Origin: Terriglobia bacterium
GTDB lineage: Bacteria > Acidobacteriota > Terriglobia > JAJPHL01
Direction: 5' to 3'
Length of the DNA stretch: 55,230 nt
NCBI GenBank assembly: GCA_021325275.1
Contig: JAJPHL010000020.1
Location: 1 to 55,230 of the forward strand
The notes under the pieces are model-generated. The model searched no databases, was not told the origin of the DNA, and saw only the letters and a program-made list of their open reading frames with translations. Position 1 is the stretch's first letter, and each line of letters starts with the position of its first letter. Of the stretch, positions 16,250 to 24,234 are shown in pieces. The translations under genes were made by a program, and so were the position numbers.

Positions 16250-16852
16250 TTGCTCTTTCGGATCGTCGAGGACAGGGAACTGGTGGAACGCGCCCGGCGC
16301 GGGGACGTGGAGTCGTATAACGTCCTCGTATCGCGCTGGGAAAAGAAGATCTACAACTATCTTTTGCGGCTCACCGGCAACCGGGAGGACGCACTCGACC
16401 TGAGTCAGGACGCTTTTTTCAAAGCGTACCGGAGCCTGGAAACTCTGGAAGATGCCGGGAAGTTCGCGAGTTGGCTCTATCGCATCGCGCACAACCAGGC
16501 GCTTTCCAAGTTTCGCGGCGATACCCGCCGCGGGGAAGAACCAGAAAGCGAGCACGCCGAGCCGCGCACGGGAGACAGCACGAATTTCCCAGACATGGGA
16601 CTCGCCGGCCGCCGGGTTTTTCCTCTGGAACTGGAACTGATCGTCGAGCGGGCGCTTGAAGAATTGTCCGCCGAGCAGCGCGAAGCGGTCCTCTTGAAGG
16701 TGTATCACGGCTTTCTGATCGAAGAGATTGCCGGCATCTTGTCCTGTCCCGTGTCCACAGTGAAGTCGCGGTTGTATTCCGGTTTGGCTCTCTTGAAAAA
16801 GAGTCTCGCGGAAGACGTGGGCACACGCGGCGTGTTTTCTCCGAAGAGCTGA
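16250..16852 (+). CDS. ECF RNA polymerase sigma factor heading the secretion operon
   Basis: A 200-residue ECF sigma factor. Region 2 is at about residues 15-85 ('IYNYLLRLTGNREDALDLSQ', 'DAFFKAYRSLETLED', 'FASWLYRIAHNQALSKFRG') and region 4 at about 130-185 ('LEELSAEQREAVLLKVYHGF', 'IAGILSCPVSTVKSRLYSG'). The start is TTG at 16250 with GGAG five bases upstream. About 150 bp of leader follow a TATATT box at 16089-16094. A palindrome (16862-16944) separates it from the zinc-finger anti-sigma gene, which is followed directly by type II secretion genes, so this pair probably controls that operon. Confidence 0.93.
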   Translation: MLFRIVEDRELVERARRGDVESYNVLVSRWEKKIYNYLLRLTGNREDALDLSQDAFFKAYRSLETLEDAGKFASWLYRIAHNQALSKFRGDTRRGEEPESEHAEPRTGDSTNFPDMGLAGRRVFPLELELIVERALEELSAEQREAVLLKVYHGFLIEEIAGILSCPVSTVKSRLYSGLALLKKSLAEDVGTRGVFSPKS

Positions 16853-16861
16853 GACGAAGTC

Positions 16862-16944
16862 TTAGCCACCGAGACACCGAGAACACCGAGAAAGCCAACA
16901 CCGAGGTTTTGTTTTCTCGGTGTTCTCGGTGCCTCGGTGGCTAA
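16862..16944. repeat. Perfect-type inverted repeat between sigma and anti-sigma genes
   Basis: Arms of about 32 bp: the left begins TTAGCCACCGAGACACCGAG and continues AACACCGAGAAA, and the right is its reverse complement with one mismatch, ending CTCGGTGGCTAA. The arm is three copies of a CACCGAGA-like unit. The loop is about 20 bases. As RNA it would form a very stable hairpin between the sigma and anti-sigma cistrons. It has the same design as the repeats at 11222, 19701, 47005, 48700 and 53509. Confidence 0.9.
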
Positions 16945-16965
16945 ATCAAGATTTGAGGTTGAAAC

Positions 16966-17541
16966 ATGAACTGCGAACAGGCGAACCCCCTTGTCTATGA
17001 ACGCGTGCTCGAAGGCGCCGCCAATGCGGAGTTGGATCGGCATCTGGCGACGTGCGCTTCGTGCCGCGCCGAGTTGGCCGATCTTGAACTGACACAAAAG
17101 CTAATGCGCCAAGCATTGCCGGAAGAAGAACCGCCGCGGCGCATCGCTTTTGTCGCGGAAAAGCCGGCCGCGATGCCCACTTACCATCCGCTGCGATTCT
17201 GGCAGTGGTCGTTTGCGGGAGCCGCGGCGTTCGCATTGCTGTTTGCGGTGCTCGCCGTACGCAAGCCGGCGGCGCCGCCTGCGGGCGACACCTACACGCG
17301 CGCCGAAGTCGAGCAAATTGTCGCGAAGCAAGTGGCGCTGGCGGTCAATGCCAGCGAGCAGCGCCAGCAAGCGCAGATCGCCGCGGTGATCCAAAGCGCC
17401 GGCGAGCGGATGGCCGAGCAGTATCACTACCTGGAGAGCACCCAGACGCAGGTGTATCGCCAGGAAGAACAAAATCGCGCCGAACTGCATCAAGTCGCCG
17501 CGATGGTCGGTGGCGGGCAAGGTGGAGGAGTCCGGCAATGA
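16966..17541 (+). CDS. Zinc-finger anti-sigma factor
   Basis: A 191-residue protein starting MNCEQANPLVYERVLEG. The N-terminal ZAS domain carries C3, H26, C30 and C33 ('LDRHLATCASC'), the zinc-binding H-x3-C-x2-C pattern that holds an ECF sigma factor. One transmembrane segment follows at about residues 80-97 ('SFAGAAAFALLFAVLAV'), then a periplasmic Gln/Glu/Ala-rich coiled-coil region ('VAKQVALAVNASEQRQQAQI') and a Gly-rich tail. It therefore should tether the sigma factor at the inner membrane until an envelope signal releases it. Its stop overlaps the next ATG (ATGA, 17538-17541). Confidence 0.9.
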   Translation: MNCEQANPLVYERVLEGAANAELDRHLATCASCRAELADLELTQKLMRQALPEEEPPRRIAFVAEKPAAMPTYHPLRFWQWSFAGAAAFALLFAVLAVRKPAAPPAGDTYTRAEVEQIVAKQVALAVNASEQRQQAQIAAVIQSAGERMAEQYHYLESTQTQVYRQEEQNRAELHQVAAMVGGGQGGGVRQ

Positions 17542-18080
17542 AAAAGTTCCTATGTGCGCTCGTTCTGGCCGCGTCCGCTCTTACCGCGCAAACACCCGAC
17601 TACCAGAGCGTCAAGAAACAGACGCAACTCTTTGAGACGGTTCTCGACACGGCCGTGCGCCAGCACTACGACCCCGCCAATTTTCTGATGATGCAATCGC
17701 CGCGCGGCGCGTATCTCGAAGGCTACGGCGTGGTCTTCACGCTGGAAGTGAATCTCTACGTGATGCGTTGGGTGAATCCCTTCAATGCCGCGCCCTACTC
17801 GGAAAAGGAAATCGCCGCGGCCAAGGCCGCCAAGCAAGCGCGCATGAAGGAACTGGAAACTTTGATCCGCGATCTGTTGCGCAACAACGGCATGGGTTTG
17901 GATTTCGTGCCGCCGGATGAGAACGTCGCGGTGGTGGTGCATTTGTTCAATCAAGTGGAGCTTCGCGACTTGCCGAGCCAGCTTTCCGTGCAGGTGAAAA
18001 AACAGTGGTTGCAGGAAGCTGCGGGACGCCGTTTGTCCGCCGCGGAGTTCCGGCAAAAGCTTTCCGTCATTTCATTTTGA
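17538..18080 (+). CDS. Secreted protein of unknown function in the sigma/secretion operon
   Basis: A 180-residue protein with a signal peptide (MKKFLCALVLAASALTAQ). The start ATG overlaps the anti-sigma stop by four bases. The mature part has 'MMQSPRGAYLEGYGVVFTLE', 'KELETLIRDLLRNNGMGLDF', and 'ENVAVVVHLFNQVELRDLPS'. I do not recognise a named family. Its position between the anti-sigma gene and gspE, with tight coupling, suggests a periplasmic part of the signalling chain or an accessory of the secretion machine. Confidence 0.75.
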   Translation: MKKFLCALVLAASALTAQTPDYQSVKKQTQLFETVLDTAVRQHYDPANFLMMQSPRGAYLEGYGVVFTLEVNLYVMRWVNPFNAAPYSEKEIAAAKAAKQARMKELETLIRDLLRNNGMGLDFVPPDENVAVVVHLFNQVELRDLPSQLSVQVKKQWLQEAAGRRLSAAEFRQKLSVISF

Positions 18081-18099
18081 CCGTTTCAAAACGTGAAGC

Positions 18100-19692
18100 A
18101 TGAGACTCGGCGAAATTCTCGTTAGCAAAAAACTGCTCGACAGCCAGGAGCTGGAGAAGGCGCTCACGATGCAGTCGTCGCGTCCCGAAAAAATCGGGCG
18201 CATTCTTTCCGACTTGGGCCTGGTCGCTTCGCGCGACGTGCTCGCGGCGCTTTCCGAACAACTCGGCGTGCCGCTGGCGCAGCCGAGCGATTACCCGGCG
18301 GTGACGCCGGAAATCGAAGGACTTTCGCAGCGCTACTTGCGGCAATTCCGCTTCGTTCCGCTGCACGTCGACGATCACACGCTGACCCTGGCGATGACCG
18401 ATCCGCTGGACACCGAAACGATCGCGGCGGTGCGCATGTTCACGCACCTGGATGTGCGCGCCGTGCTGGCGGGCGATACGGAGGTCAACGAAGCGCTCGA
18501 TAAGTTTTATCCGCAGGGCGAGGCGGCGGGGAAATCAGCGGGCATAACGTTCACCGAACCCGGCGAAGCCGACGCCGAAGACATCGAACACCTGCGCGAC
18601 ATGGCCTCGGAAGCGCCGGTGATCCGCTTGGTGAATAACTTGATCGCGCGCGCCGTGGAGCGCCGCGCGTCCGATATTCACTTAGAGCCGTTCGAGCGCG
18701 ATTTCCGCGTGCGCTACCGCATTGACGGCGTGCTCCAGGAAGTCGACGCGCCGTCGCGCGACCTGCGCGCCGCCGTGATCAGCCGCATCAAGCTGATGGC
18801 GCGGTTGAACATCGCCGAGCGCCGCTTGCCGCAAGACGGCCGCATTCAGTTGAAGATTTTAGGACGCGACATCGACCTGCGCGTTTCCACGCTGCCCACG
18901 TTGCACGGCGAAAGCGTGGTGATGCGCTTGCTCGATCGTTCCGCCGGAGACTTCTACGAACTGGCAAATCTGGGATTTCCTCCCCGCTTGTTCGATCGCA
19001 TGACGCACTACATCGCGCGTCCCCACGGGATTTTTCTGGTCACCGGGCCCACCGGCAGCGGAAAATCAACCACGCTGTACTCGGCGTTGAAGCGCATCAA
19101 TCTGCCGGACAAGAAAATCATCACCATCGAAGATCCCGTCGAGTATCAGATGGACGGCATCAACCAAATCCACGTGAATCCGCAAATCGGCTTGACGTTC
19201 GCCGCGGGTTTGCGCCACATCGTGCGCCAGGACCCCGACGTAATCATGGTCGGGGAAATCCGCGACCGCGATACGGCCGACATCGCCATCCGTGCGGCGC
19301 TCACCGGACACTTGGTTTTTTCCACGCTGCACACCAACGACGCGCCGAGCGCGGTCACGCGACTCACCGACATGGGCGTGGAGCCGTACCTGATTGCCTC
19401 CTCGGTGCTGGCGATTCTCGCGCAGCGCCTGGTGCGGGTGCGTTGCAAGGAATGCGGCGGCCAGGGATGCGCGAGCTGCAACAACGGCTATCGCGGACGC
19501 AAGGGAATCTACGAACTGATGGAGATGGACGAAGCCGTGCGGCGCCTGGTGATGCAAAACGCCGACGCCACGCAGATCGCGTCGCAGGCGCGTAAGGCGG
19601 GGATGAAAACGTTGAAAGAAGATGGCCTGGAAAAAGTCGAGCAGGGAATGACGACGATGGAGGAAGTTTTGCGGGTCACGCAGGATTTTTAG
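18100..19692 (+). CDS. gspE: Type II secretion ATPase GspE
   Basis: A 530-residue ATPase. Residues ~1-140 form the N-terminal MshEN-like domain ('MRLGEILVSKKLLDSQELEK'), and residues ~165-530 the motor. Walker A is GPTGSGKS at 316-323; Walker B-like 'DVIMVGEIRDRDTADIAIRA', the His box 'HLVFSTLHTNDAP' and the zinc-binding 'CKECGGQGCASCNNG' follow. It powers pseudopilus assembly from the cytoplasmic face of the inner membrane. PilB is a possible alternative, but the neighbouring genes form a GspE-M/D set. It starts 19 bp after the preceding secreted protein, and its stop is 8 bp before the GxxExxY element. Confidence 0.94.
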   Translation: MRLGEILVSKKLLDSQELEKALTMQSSRPEKIGRILSDLGLVASRDVLAALSEQLGVPLAQPSDYPAVTPEIEGLSQRYLRQFRFVPLHVDDHTLTLAMTDPLDTETIAAVRMFTHLDVRAVLAGDTEVNEALDKFYPQGEAAGKSAGITFTEPGEADAEDIEHLRDMASEAPVIRLVNNLIARAVERRASDIHLEPFERDFRVRYRIDGVLQEVDAPSRDLRAAVISRIKLMARLNIAERRLPQDGRIQLKILGRDIDLRVSTLPTLHGESVVMRLLDRSAGDFYELANLGFPPRLFDRMTHYIARPHGIFLVTGPTGSGKSTTLYSALKRINLPDKKIITIEDPVEYQMDGINQIHVNPQIGLTFAAGLRHIVRQDPDVIMVGEIRDRDTADIAIRAALTGHLVFSTLHTNDAPSAVTRLTDMGVEPYLIASSVLAILAQRLVRVRCKECGGQGCASCNNGYRGRKGIYELMEMDEAVRRLVMQNADATQIASQARKAGMKTLKEDGLEKVEQGMTTMEEVLRVTQDF

Positions 19693-19700
19693 GAAAAATG

Positions 19701-20164
19701 CACCGCCGATAAACGCCGATGAACGCCGATAGATTCGCCCAAGCAGCAGCGACGAAGACCGACCAGCAGCGGATGGATGAGATTTCTCATCTCGTCAACG
19801 GTTGCGCGTTTACCGTGTCCAACACGCTCGGTACGGGCTTCCTCGAGAAGGTCTATGAAAATGCTTTGGCGTATGAAATTCGACTGGCTGGTCTTCGTGT
19901 GGAGCAGCAAAAGTCCGTGGCCGTGAAGTATCGAGAGATCGAAGTTGGCAGCTATCTGGCAGATCTGGTGGTCGAAGATGTCCTGCTCGTCGAATTGAAA
20001 GTGGCGAAGGCCCTCGACGAGGCTCATGTAGCACAGTGCTTGAATTATTTGAAGGCCACGGGTCTCTCTGTTTGTCTTCTGCTGAATTTCGGAAAGTCGA
20101 AGGTTGAGATCAAACGTTTGGTGAGCCACTTCTGATCGGCGTTCATCGGCGTTTATCGGCGGTG
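19701..20164. mobile_element. GxxExxY element with perfect 30-bp terminal inverted repeats
   Basis: Bases 19701-19730 (CACCGCCGATAAACGCCGAT then GAACGCCGAT) are the exact reverse complement of 20135-20164. The single gene inside starts within the left repeat (ATG 19719) and its TGA stop ends on the first base of the right repeat. The element sits precisely in the gspE-gspF junction. Gene-less relatives of the repeat are at 11222-11303 and 53509-53617. No transposase is present. I infer a mobile or formerly mobile unit; mechanism and mobility are not shown by the sequence. Confidence 0.8.
19719..20135 (+). CDS. GxxExxY protein (PD-(D/E)XK nuclease-like family)
   Basis: A 138-residue protein. 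It has the family's defining motif 'NTLGTGFLEKVYENALAYEI' (GxxExxY: G-F-L-E-K-V-Y) at about residues 36-55. The nuclease-like core follows: 'LRVEQQKSVAVKYREIEVG', 'YLADLVVEDVLLVELKVAKA' with D, E-L-K, and 'HVAQCLNYLKATGLSVCLLL', then 'LNFGKSKVEIKR'. D...ExK agrees with a PD-(D/E)XK fold, and the lysine and acids look intact. No biochemical role is established for the family. The first codons (MNADR) are read from the left inverted repeat and the stop touches the right one. It interrupts the gsp operon in the sense orientation. Confidence 0.9.
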   Translation: MNADRFAQAAATKTDQQRMDEISHLVNGCAFTVSNTLGTGFLEKVYENALAYEIRLAGLRVEQQKSVAVKYREIEVGSYLADLVVEDVLLVELKVAKALDEAHVAQCLNYLKATGLSVCLLLNFGKSKVEIKRLVSHF

Positions 20165-20173
20165 CTTTTTCTT

Positions 20174-21403
20174 ATGCCTGAATTTTTTTACAAAGCGATC
20201 AGCGGTGACGGCAAGCTCCTGGAAGGCTCGCTCGTCCGCGATACCGAACGAATGGTGGCGCGCGAGCTCACCATCGGCGGTTTGACGCCGGTGTACGTCG
20301 GCGTCCAGCGACAGAAAGGCGGCGGGAGCCTCTCCTTCGATCCCGCCGCTTTGCTGCGCCGCAAGCCGGGCGCGGCCGATCGTTTGTACTTCACGCAAGA
20401 ACTCGCCACGCTGCTCGAAGCCGGATTGCCGCTCGATCGCGCGCTGTCCATCGCCGCGGAGTTGAGCGAGCGTCCGGCGTTCCGCACTGTAATTCAAGAA
20501 ATTTTGCGCGAGCTCAAGGGCGGCAAATCGCTCACCGATGCGCTCGGCACGCATCCGGAGGTTTTCTCGGAGCTCTATCGCAACATGGTGCGCGCCGGCG
20601 AAGCGTCCGGATCGCTCTCGCAAGTGATGCTGCGGCTCGCGGAATCGGAAGCGGCGTCGACGGAACTGCGCGGCTTCCTGATTTCCTCGATGATCTATCC
20701 GTCGTTGTTGGCGCTGGTCGGCATTGGATCGGTTTCGCTGATGCTCGGCTACGTGATCCCGAAATTCTCCGAAGTTTTCAAGGAATCGGGCTTGCCGATC
20801 CCCGTGCCGACGCAAATTTTGCTGACCATCAGCGAATACACGCAGAGCTACGGCCTGTGGGTATTGGGCGCGGTGATCGCCGCGATCGTCGCGTTTCGTT
20901 TTTGGGTCTCGACCCCAGACGGCCGCATGCGCTGGGACGCGTTCAAGCTGCGCGCGCCGGCCATCGGTCCGATCGTGGTGCGCGCAGAAACGGCGCGTTT
21001 CGCGCGCAGCATGGCGACGCTCGTGGCCAACGGCGTGCCCCTGGTGCAATCGCTGCGCATCGGAAAAAGCATGCTTGGAAACAAAGTGATGGCCGACGCC
21101 GTCGACACCATCGCGCAGGGCGTGAAGCGCGGCGAAGGATTGGCCGCGCCGTTGCGACGCTCGGGCGCGTTTCCGTCGCTGGCCGCGCATTTGTTGCAAG
21201 TGGGCGAAGAAACCGGACGCCTCGACTCGATGTTCACGCGCATGGCCGACATTTACGACGCCGAAACGCGCACGACGGTGCGGCGGGCCACGGCGCTTTT
21301 CGAGCCGGTGGTGATTCTGACCATGGGATTACTCGTGGGATCAATGGTGCTTTCCATGATGCTGGCGATTGTCAGCATGAACGATGTGCCGTTTACGAAA
21401 TAA
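20174..21403 (+). CDS. gspF: Type II secretion inner-membrane platform protein GspF
   Basis: A 409-residue protein with two GspF domains, each with the characteristic helical core: 'LYFTQELATLLEAGLPLDRA' (about residue 70) and 'ARFARSMATLVANGVPLVQS' (about residue 275). Three membrane segments are visible at about 170-195, 215-240 and 378-402. It is the platform on which GspE drives pseudopilin insertion. I chose ATG 20174; no Shine-Dalgarno precedes it. GTG at 20162, formed by the last bases of the GxxExxY element, is in frame (GTG CTT TTT CTT ATG), and the ATG at 19698 next to AGGA would be in frame if the element were removed. Confidence 0.92.
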   Translation: MPEFFYKAISGDGKLLEGSLVRDTERMVARELTIGGLTPVYVGVQRQKGGGSLSFDPAALLRRKPGAADRLYFTQELATLLEAGLPLDRALSIAAELSERPAFRTVIQEILRELKGGKSLTDALGTHPEVFSELYRNMVRAGEASGSLSQVMLRLAESEAASTELRGFLISSMIYPSLLALVGIGSVSLMLGYVIPKFSEVFKESGLPIPVPTQILLTISEYTQSYGLWVLGAVIAAIVAFRFWVSTPDGRMRWDAFKLRAPAIGPIVVRAETARFARSMATLVANGVPLVQSLRIGKSMLGNKVMADAVDTIAQGVKRGEGLAAPLRRSGAFPSLAAHLLQVGEETGRLDSMFTRMADIYDAETRTTVRRATALFEPVVILTMGLLVGSMVLSMMLAIVSMNDVPFTK

Positions 21404-21413
21404 CGGGGTGACT

Positions 21414-21845
21414 ATGCGACGTACAAAACGGAATGAACGCGGTATCACGCTGATTGAGCTGCTGGTCGTGGTGACGATCATTGGATTGTTCGCCGCCTTG
21501 GTGGCTCCGCGCTTGTGGAACAAGGTGAGCGCTGCGAAGACCACCGTGGCGAGACAGCAGATCAATGATTTTGAAACCGCGCTCGGCGCGTACAAGCTCG
21601 ACACGGGACGCTTTCCGACTACCGATCAAGGCCTACAAGCGCTGCGCGTGAAACCGCAAGGCATCGAGCGTTGGGACGGTCCGTATTTGCCGAAGGACAT
21701 TCCGATGGATCCGTGGGGGCGCGCTTACATCTACAAGTATCCCGGCGATCACGGCGATGAGCCGGACATCATGTCGTACGGCGCGGACGGTAAAGACGGC
21801 GGCGAAGGTGAAGACGCCGATATCTGCAGTTGGAAGAGCAAATAA
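21414..21845 (+). CDS. gspG: Major pseudopilin GspG
   Basis: A 143-residue protein with a class III signal: 'RNERG' followed by 'ITLIELLVVVTIIGLFAALV', cleaved after Gly by a prepilin peptidase, with Glu at +5. The C-terminal half is typical of GspG: 'LDTGRFPTTDQGLQALRVKP', 'GPYLPKDIPMDPWGRAYIYK' and 'YPGDHGDEPDIMSYGADGKD', the calcium-binding loop. It builds the shaft of the pseudopilus. Start ATG at 21414, 10 bp after gspF, preceded by a GGGG-type ribosome site. No prepilin peptidase gene (gspO/pilD) is in the window. Confidence 0.95.
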   Translation: MRRTKRNERGITLIELLVVVTIIGLFAALVAPRLWNKVSAAKTTVARQQINDFETALGAYKLDTGRFPTTDQGLQALRVKPQGIERWDGPYLPKDIPMDPWGRAYIYKYPGDHGDEPDIMSYGADGKDGGEGEDADICSWKSK

Positions 21846-21847
21846 CA

Positions 21848-22276
21848 ATGCGACGCGGGATCACACTCATCGAACTGCTCGTGGTCATGACGCTCGTGGG
21901 ATTACTGGCGGCGGTGGCCGCGCCTTCGATCGGCTCGGGCATCGAGACGGTGCGACTGCGCGCATCGGGCGAGCGTCTGGCGTCGACGATGCGGCTGGCG
22001 CGCACGCGTGCGGTGCGCTTGCGCCATTACATGCAAGTGAGTGTCGATCCGAAATCGAACGAAGTTTCCTTACGCGATCTCGAGGGAAATTCGGTGTCCA
22101 CGTGGGAGATTCCGCCGACCGTCGCGGTGTTATCCGATCGTCCCATGGCGTTTTTGGTCTATCCCGATGGCGGCGAGCAAGCCATGCGCGTGGGATTGCG
22201 GAATCAACGGGGACGAACGCTGGAAGTTTCCACCGATCCGTTCACGTTGTTTCCGTCAGTGAGGGAATTGCCGTGA
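21848..22276 (+). CDS. gspH: Minor pseudopilin GspH
   Basis: A 142-residue type II pseudopilin with a short leader (MRRG) and 'ITLIELLVVMTLVGLLAAVA'. A GspH/FimT-like body follows ('ERLASTMRLARTRAVRLRHY', 'MQVSVDPKSNEVSLRDLEG'). It is the minor pseudopilin of the shaft side. The start is ATG 21848, 2 bp after gspG. The stop overlaps the gspI GTG start (GTGA, 22273-22276), so the two are translationally coupled. Confidence 0.88.
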   Translation: MRRGITLIELLVVMTLVGLLAAVAAPSIGSGIETVRLRASGERLASTMRLARTRAVRLRHYMQVSVDPKSNEVSLRDLEGNSVSTWEIPPTVAVLSDRPMAFLVYPDGGEQAMRVGLRNQRGRTLEVSTDPFTLFPSVRELP

Positions 22277-22668
22277 AGAAAGGCTTCACCATTCTCGAAG
22301 TGCTGGTCGCCGTGGTGATCCTCGGCAGCGCGGTCGCGGCGATTTCCGGCGTGCTCTCGACCTCGATGCGCAACATCGGACGCGCCGAGGAGTACGAGCG
22401 TGTCACGTTGCTGGCGCGCGCTCAAATGAACGAATTGTTGGCGCTGCCGGTGTGGCGCGACGGCACGCAGTGGAACGGCCAGTGGGCCGGCGACTATCGC
22501 TGGACCGCGCAGGCCAACGCGATTCCTCCGGCCGACCCGCAAGCGGGCTACTTGCTGGTGCGCATGACGCTGGTCGGCATTTGGAAAACATCGCGCGGCG
22601 AGAAAACTTTCACGCTGGAAACAGCGCGGATTCAAACGCGCGACGAAACGGCGCCTTCCCGTCGATGA
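22273..22668 (+). CDS. gspI: Minor pseudopilin GspI
   Basis: A 131-residue protein starting at GTG 22273: leader MKKG then 'FTILEVLVAVVILGSAVAAI', a canonical pseudopilin N-terminus with Glu at +5. A middle part with 'ARAQMNELLALPVW' and the short length agree with GspI of the tip complex I-J-K. It overlaps gspH upstream and gspJ downstream by four bases each. Confidence 0.87.
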   Translation: MKKGFTILEVLVAVVILGSAVAAISGVLSTSMRNIGRAEEYERVTLLARAQMNELLALPVWRDGTQWNGQWAGDYRWTAQANAIPPADPQAGYLLVRMTLVGIWKTSRGEKTFTLETARIQTRDETAPSRR

Positions 22669-23369
22669 ACAGACGTTCCCAACGCGGCGTAACACTGGTG
22701 GAACTGCTCGCAGCGATCACCTTGCTGGGATTCGTGTCGCTGGCGCTGTTGTTCGCCATGCGCATCGGTGTCAACGCTTGGCAGCACGGCGACCGGCGCA
22801 TGGCGGCGGATCGTAGCGTAGTCGCGGCGGCGGACTTGATCTCCGCGCAGCTGGGAGACGCGCGCGCCCACAACGTCGGTTGGGGGCCGCTCGAGCGCCG
22901 GGTGTCGTTTCTGCTCTTCGACGGCGCTGCCGACCGCTTGCAATTCATCACGCACAATTCGGTCGCGGCGCGCGAGCGCGGCGGATGGTGGTTGGCGGAA
23001 TATTGGTTCGAGCACGACGCGCGTAACAATTGCCGTCTGCTTTACAACGAATATCCTTTCCAGTCGGACGCGGACGCGGCGGCGGTGGTCGATCAAGTCG
23101 GTCCCGGCGCGAACGGGTTGCTCGCGGTTCAGTATCGCGCGCCGAGAATCTCGGCGAACACGCGCGTCCTCTATACCGGGATTCACGATTGCGCCTTCGA
23201 GTACCTGATCGAGCCGCAAGATCAACCGGTCTACTGGGGAAAATTTTGGCCCGGCGACAATTACAAGTTGCCGCGCGCCGTCGCGGTGCGTTTTGCGGGT
23301 GAAGGTGTCAGGGGAATCGCGCCGGTCGCCACGGTGGCGATGATCAACGCGCGGGAGGTGTGGCCATGA
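22665..23369 (+). CDS. gspJ: Minor pseudopilin GspJ
   Basis: A 234-residue protein: leader MNRRSQRG then 'VTLVELLAAITLLGFVSLAL', followed by a larger globular part ('VAAADLISAQLGDARAHNVG', 'RLQFITHNSVAARERGGWWL', 'FEYLIEPQDQPVYWGKFWPG', 'LPRAVAVRF'). Its size and position between I and K identify it as the GspJ tip pseudopilin. Start ATG at 22665 overlaps the gspI stop; its own stop overlaps the gspK ATG. Confidence 0.86.
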   Translation: MNRRSQRGVTLVELLAAITLLGFVSLALLFAMRIGVNAWQHGDRRMAADRSVVAAADLISAQLGDARAHNVGWGPLERRVSFLLFDGAADRLQFITHNSVAARERGGWWLAEYWFEHDARNNCRLLYNEYPFQSDADAAAVVDQVGPGANGLLAVQYRAPRISANTRVLYTGIHDCAFEYLIEPQDQPVYWGKFWPGDNYKLPRAVAVRFAGEGVRGIAPVATVAMINAREVWP

Positions 23370-24226
23370 TTCCAGCGTCACGCCAGAAAGGTTCCGCCCT
23401 TCTCTCGGTGCTGTGGATCACCGTGGTTTTGGGATTCGTAGGCATGGCATTGGCGGCGAATGTGCGATCGGAAGTGGAATCGACGCGCTTGCTCGCCGAA
23501 TCGGAGCAGGGATATTTTCTGGCGCGCGCAGGAATCGAAGCGGGTCTGCTGCGCCTGACCACTCCGCCGGCCGATCCGCGGCAAGCGGAAGCGGAAATGA
23601 CTTTTCGCGCCTACGATTTTCAATTTCAAACCGGCGCCGTTCACATCGACTACGTCCCGGCGTCGGCGCTTTACAACGTGAACGTCGCGCCGCCGGGAAT
23701 GCTCTTCGCGCTGCTTCAGGAATTGGGCGCGCCCGACGCCCAGGCGCGCGCCATTGTCGAGCAGTTGAATCAGTATCGTCATCCGAACAAACAACGGGAT
23801 GCCGCGGCGCTGGAATCCATCGACGAATTGCTGACGCTGCCGGCGATGACGCCGGAATTGTTCTACGGCAGTTTTGTGGCGGGACGCCGCCGCCCCGGCG
23901 TGGAAGACGTGTTGGGCGTGTACGGCGCGGGTGAGACGGTGAACGTGAACTACGCGCACATGGAACTGTTGGCGGTGCTGCCGGGAATGAGCGAAGCGTG
24001 GGCGCGGCAATTCGTGGCTCTGCGGCCGTTCCGTCAACTCGACGCGCGGAAGACGCCGCCGAGCGTGTCGCTGGGCGATTCCAACGCCTTCGCGCTGATC
24101 GCGCACGGCCGCGCCAATATCGGCGGCGTGCCGTCGGACATCGAGCGCGCGATTCGCGCCGACTACGTACGGGATCAGAAATCGCCGCGCGGATTGCGCT
24201 TGATCAACTGGCACGAAGTGAATTGA
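23366..24226 (+). CDS. gspK: Tip pseudopilin GspK
   Basis: A 286-residue protein with leader MIPASRQKG then 'SALLSVLWITVVLGFVGMAL'. As usual for GspK, the +5 glutamate of other pseudopilins is absent. Next come 'AESEQGYFLARAGIEAGLLR', a large insertion and two helix-hairpin-helix-like parts ('LNQYRHPNKQRDAAALESID', 'LLAVLPGMSEAWARQFVALR'), the family's SAM-like domain. It caps the pseudopilus and with I and J starts its assembly. ATG 23366 overlaps the gspJ stop. Confidence 0.88.
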   Translation: MIPASRQKGSALLSVLWITVVLGFVGMALAANVRSEVESTRLLAESEQGYFLARAGIEAGLLRLTTPPADPRQAEAEMTFRAYDFQFQTGAVHIDYVPASALYNVNVAPPGMLFALLQELGAPDAQARAIVEQLNQYRHPNKQRDAAALESIDELLTLPAMTPELFYGSFVAGRRRPGVEDVLGVYGAGETVNVNYAHMELLAVLPGMSEAWARQFVALRPFRQLDARKTPPSVSLGDSNAFALIAHGRANIGGVPSDIERAIRADYVRDQKSPRGLRLINWHEVN

Positions 24227-24234
24227 CCACTCCT

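Noticed and set aside
16113-16403. Plus-strand frame (96 residues) upstream of the second ECF sigma gene
   Set aside because: It overlaps the sigma gene out of frame and has no ribosome site; the region reads better as a leader.
20153-21199. 348-residue minus-strand frame opposite gspF
   Set aside because: Antisense shadow; gspF is clear on the other strand and the operon is continuous.
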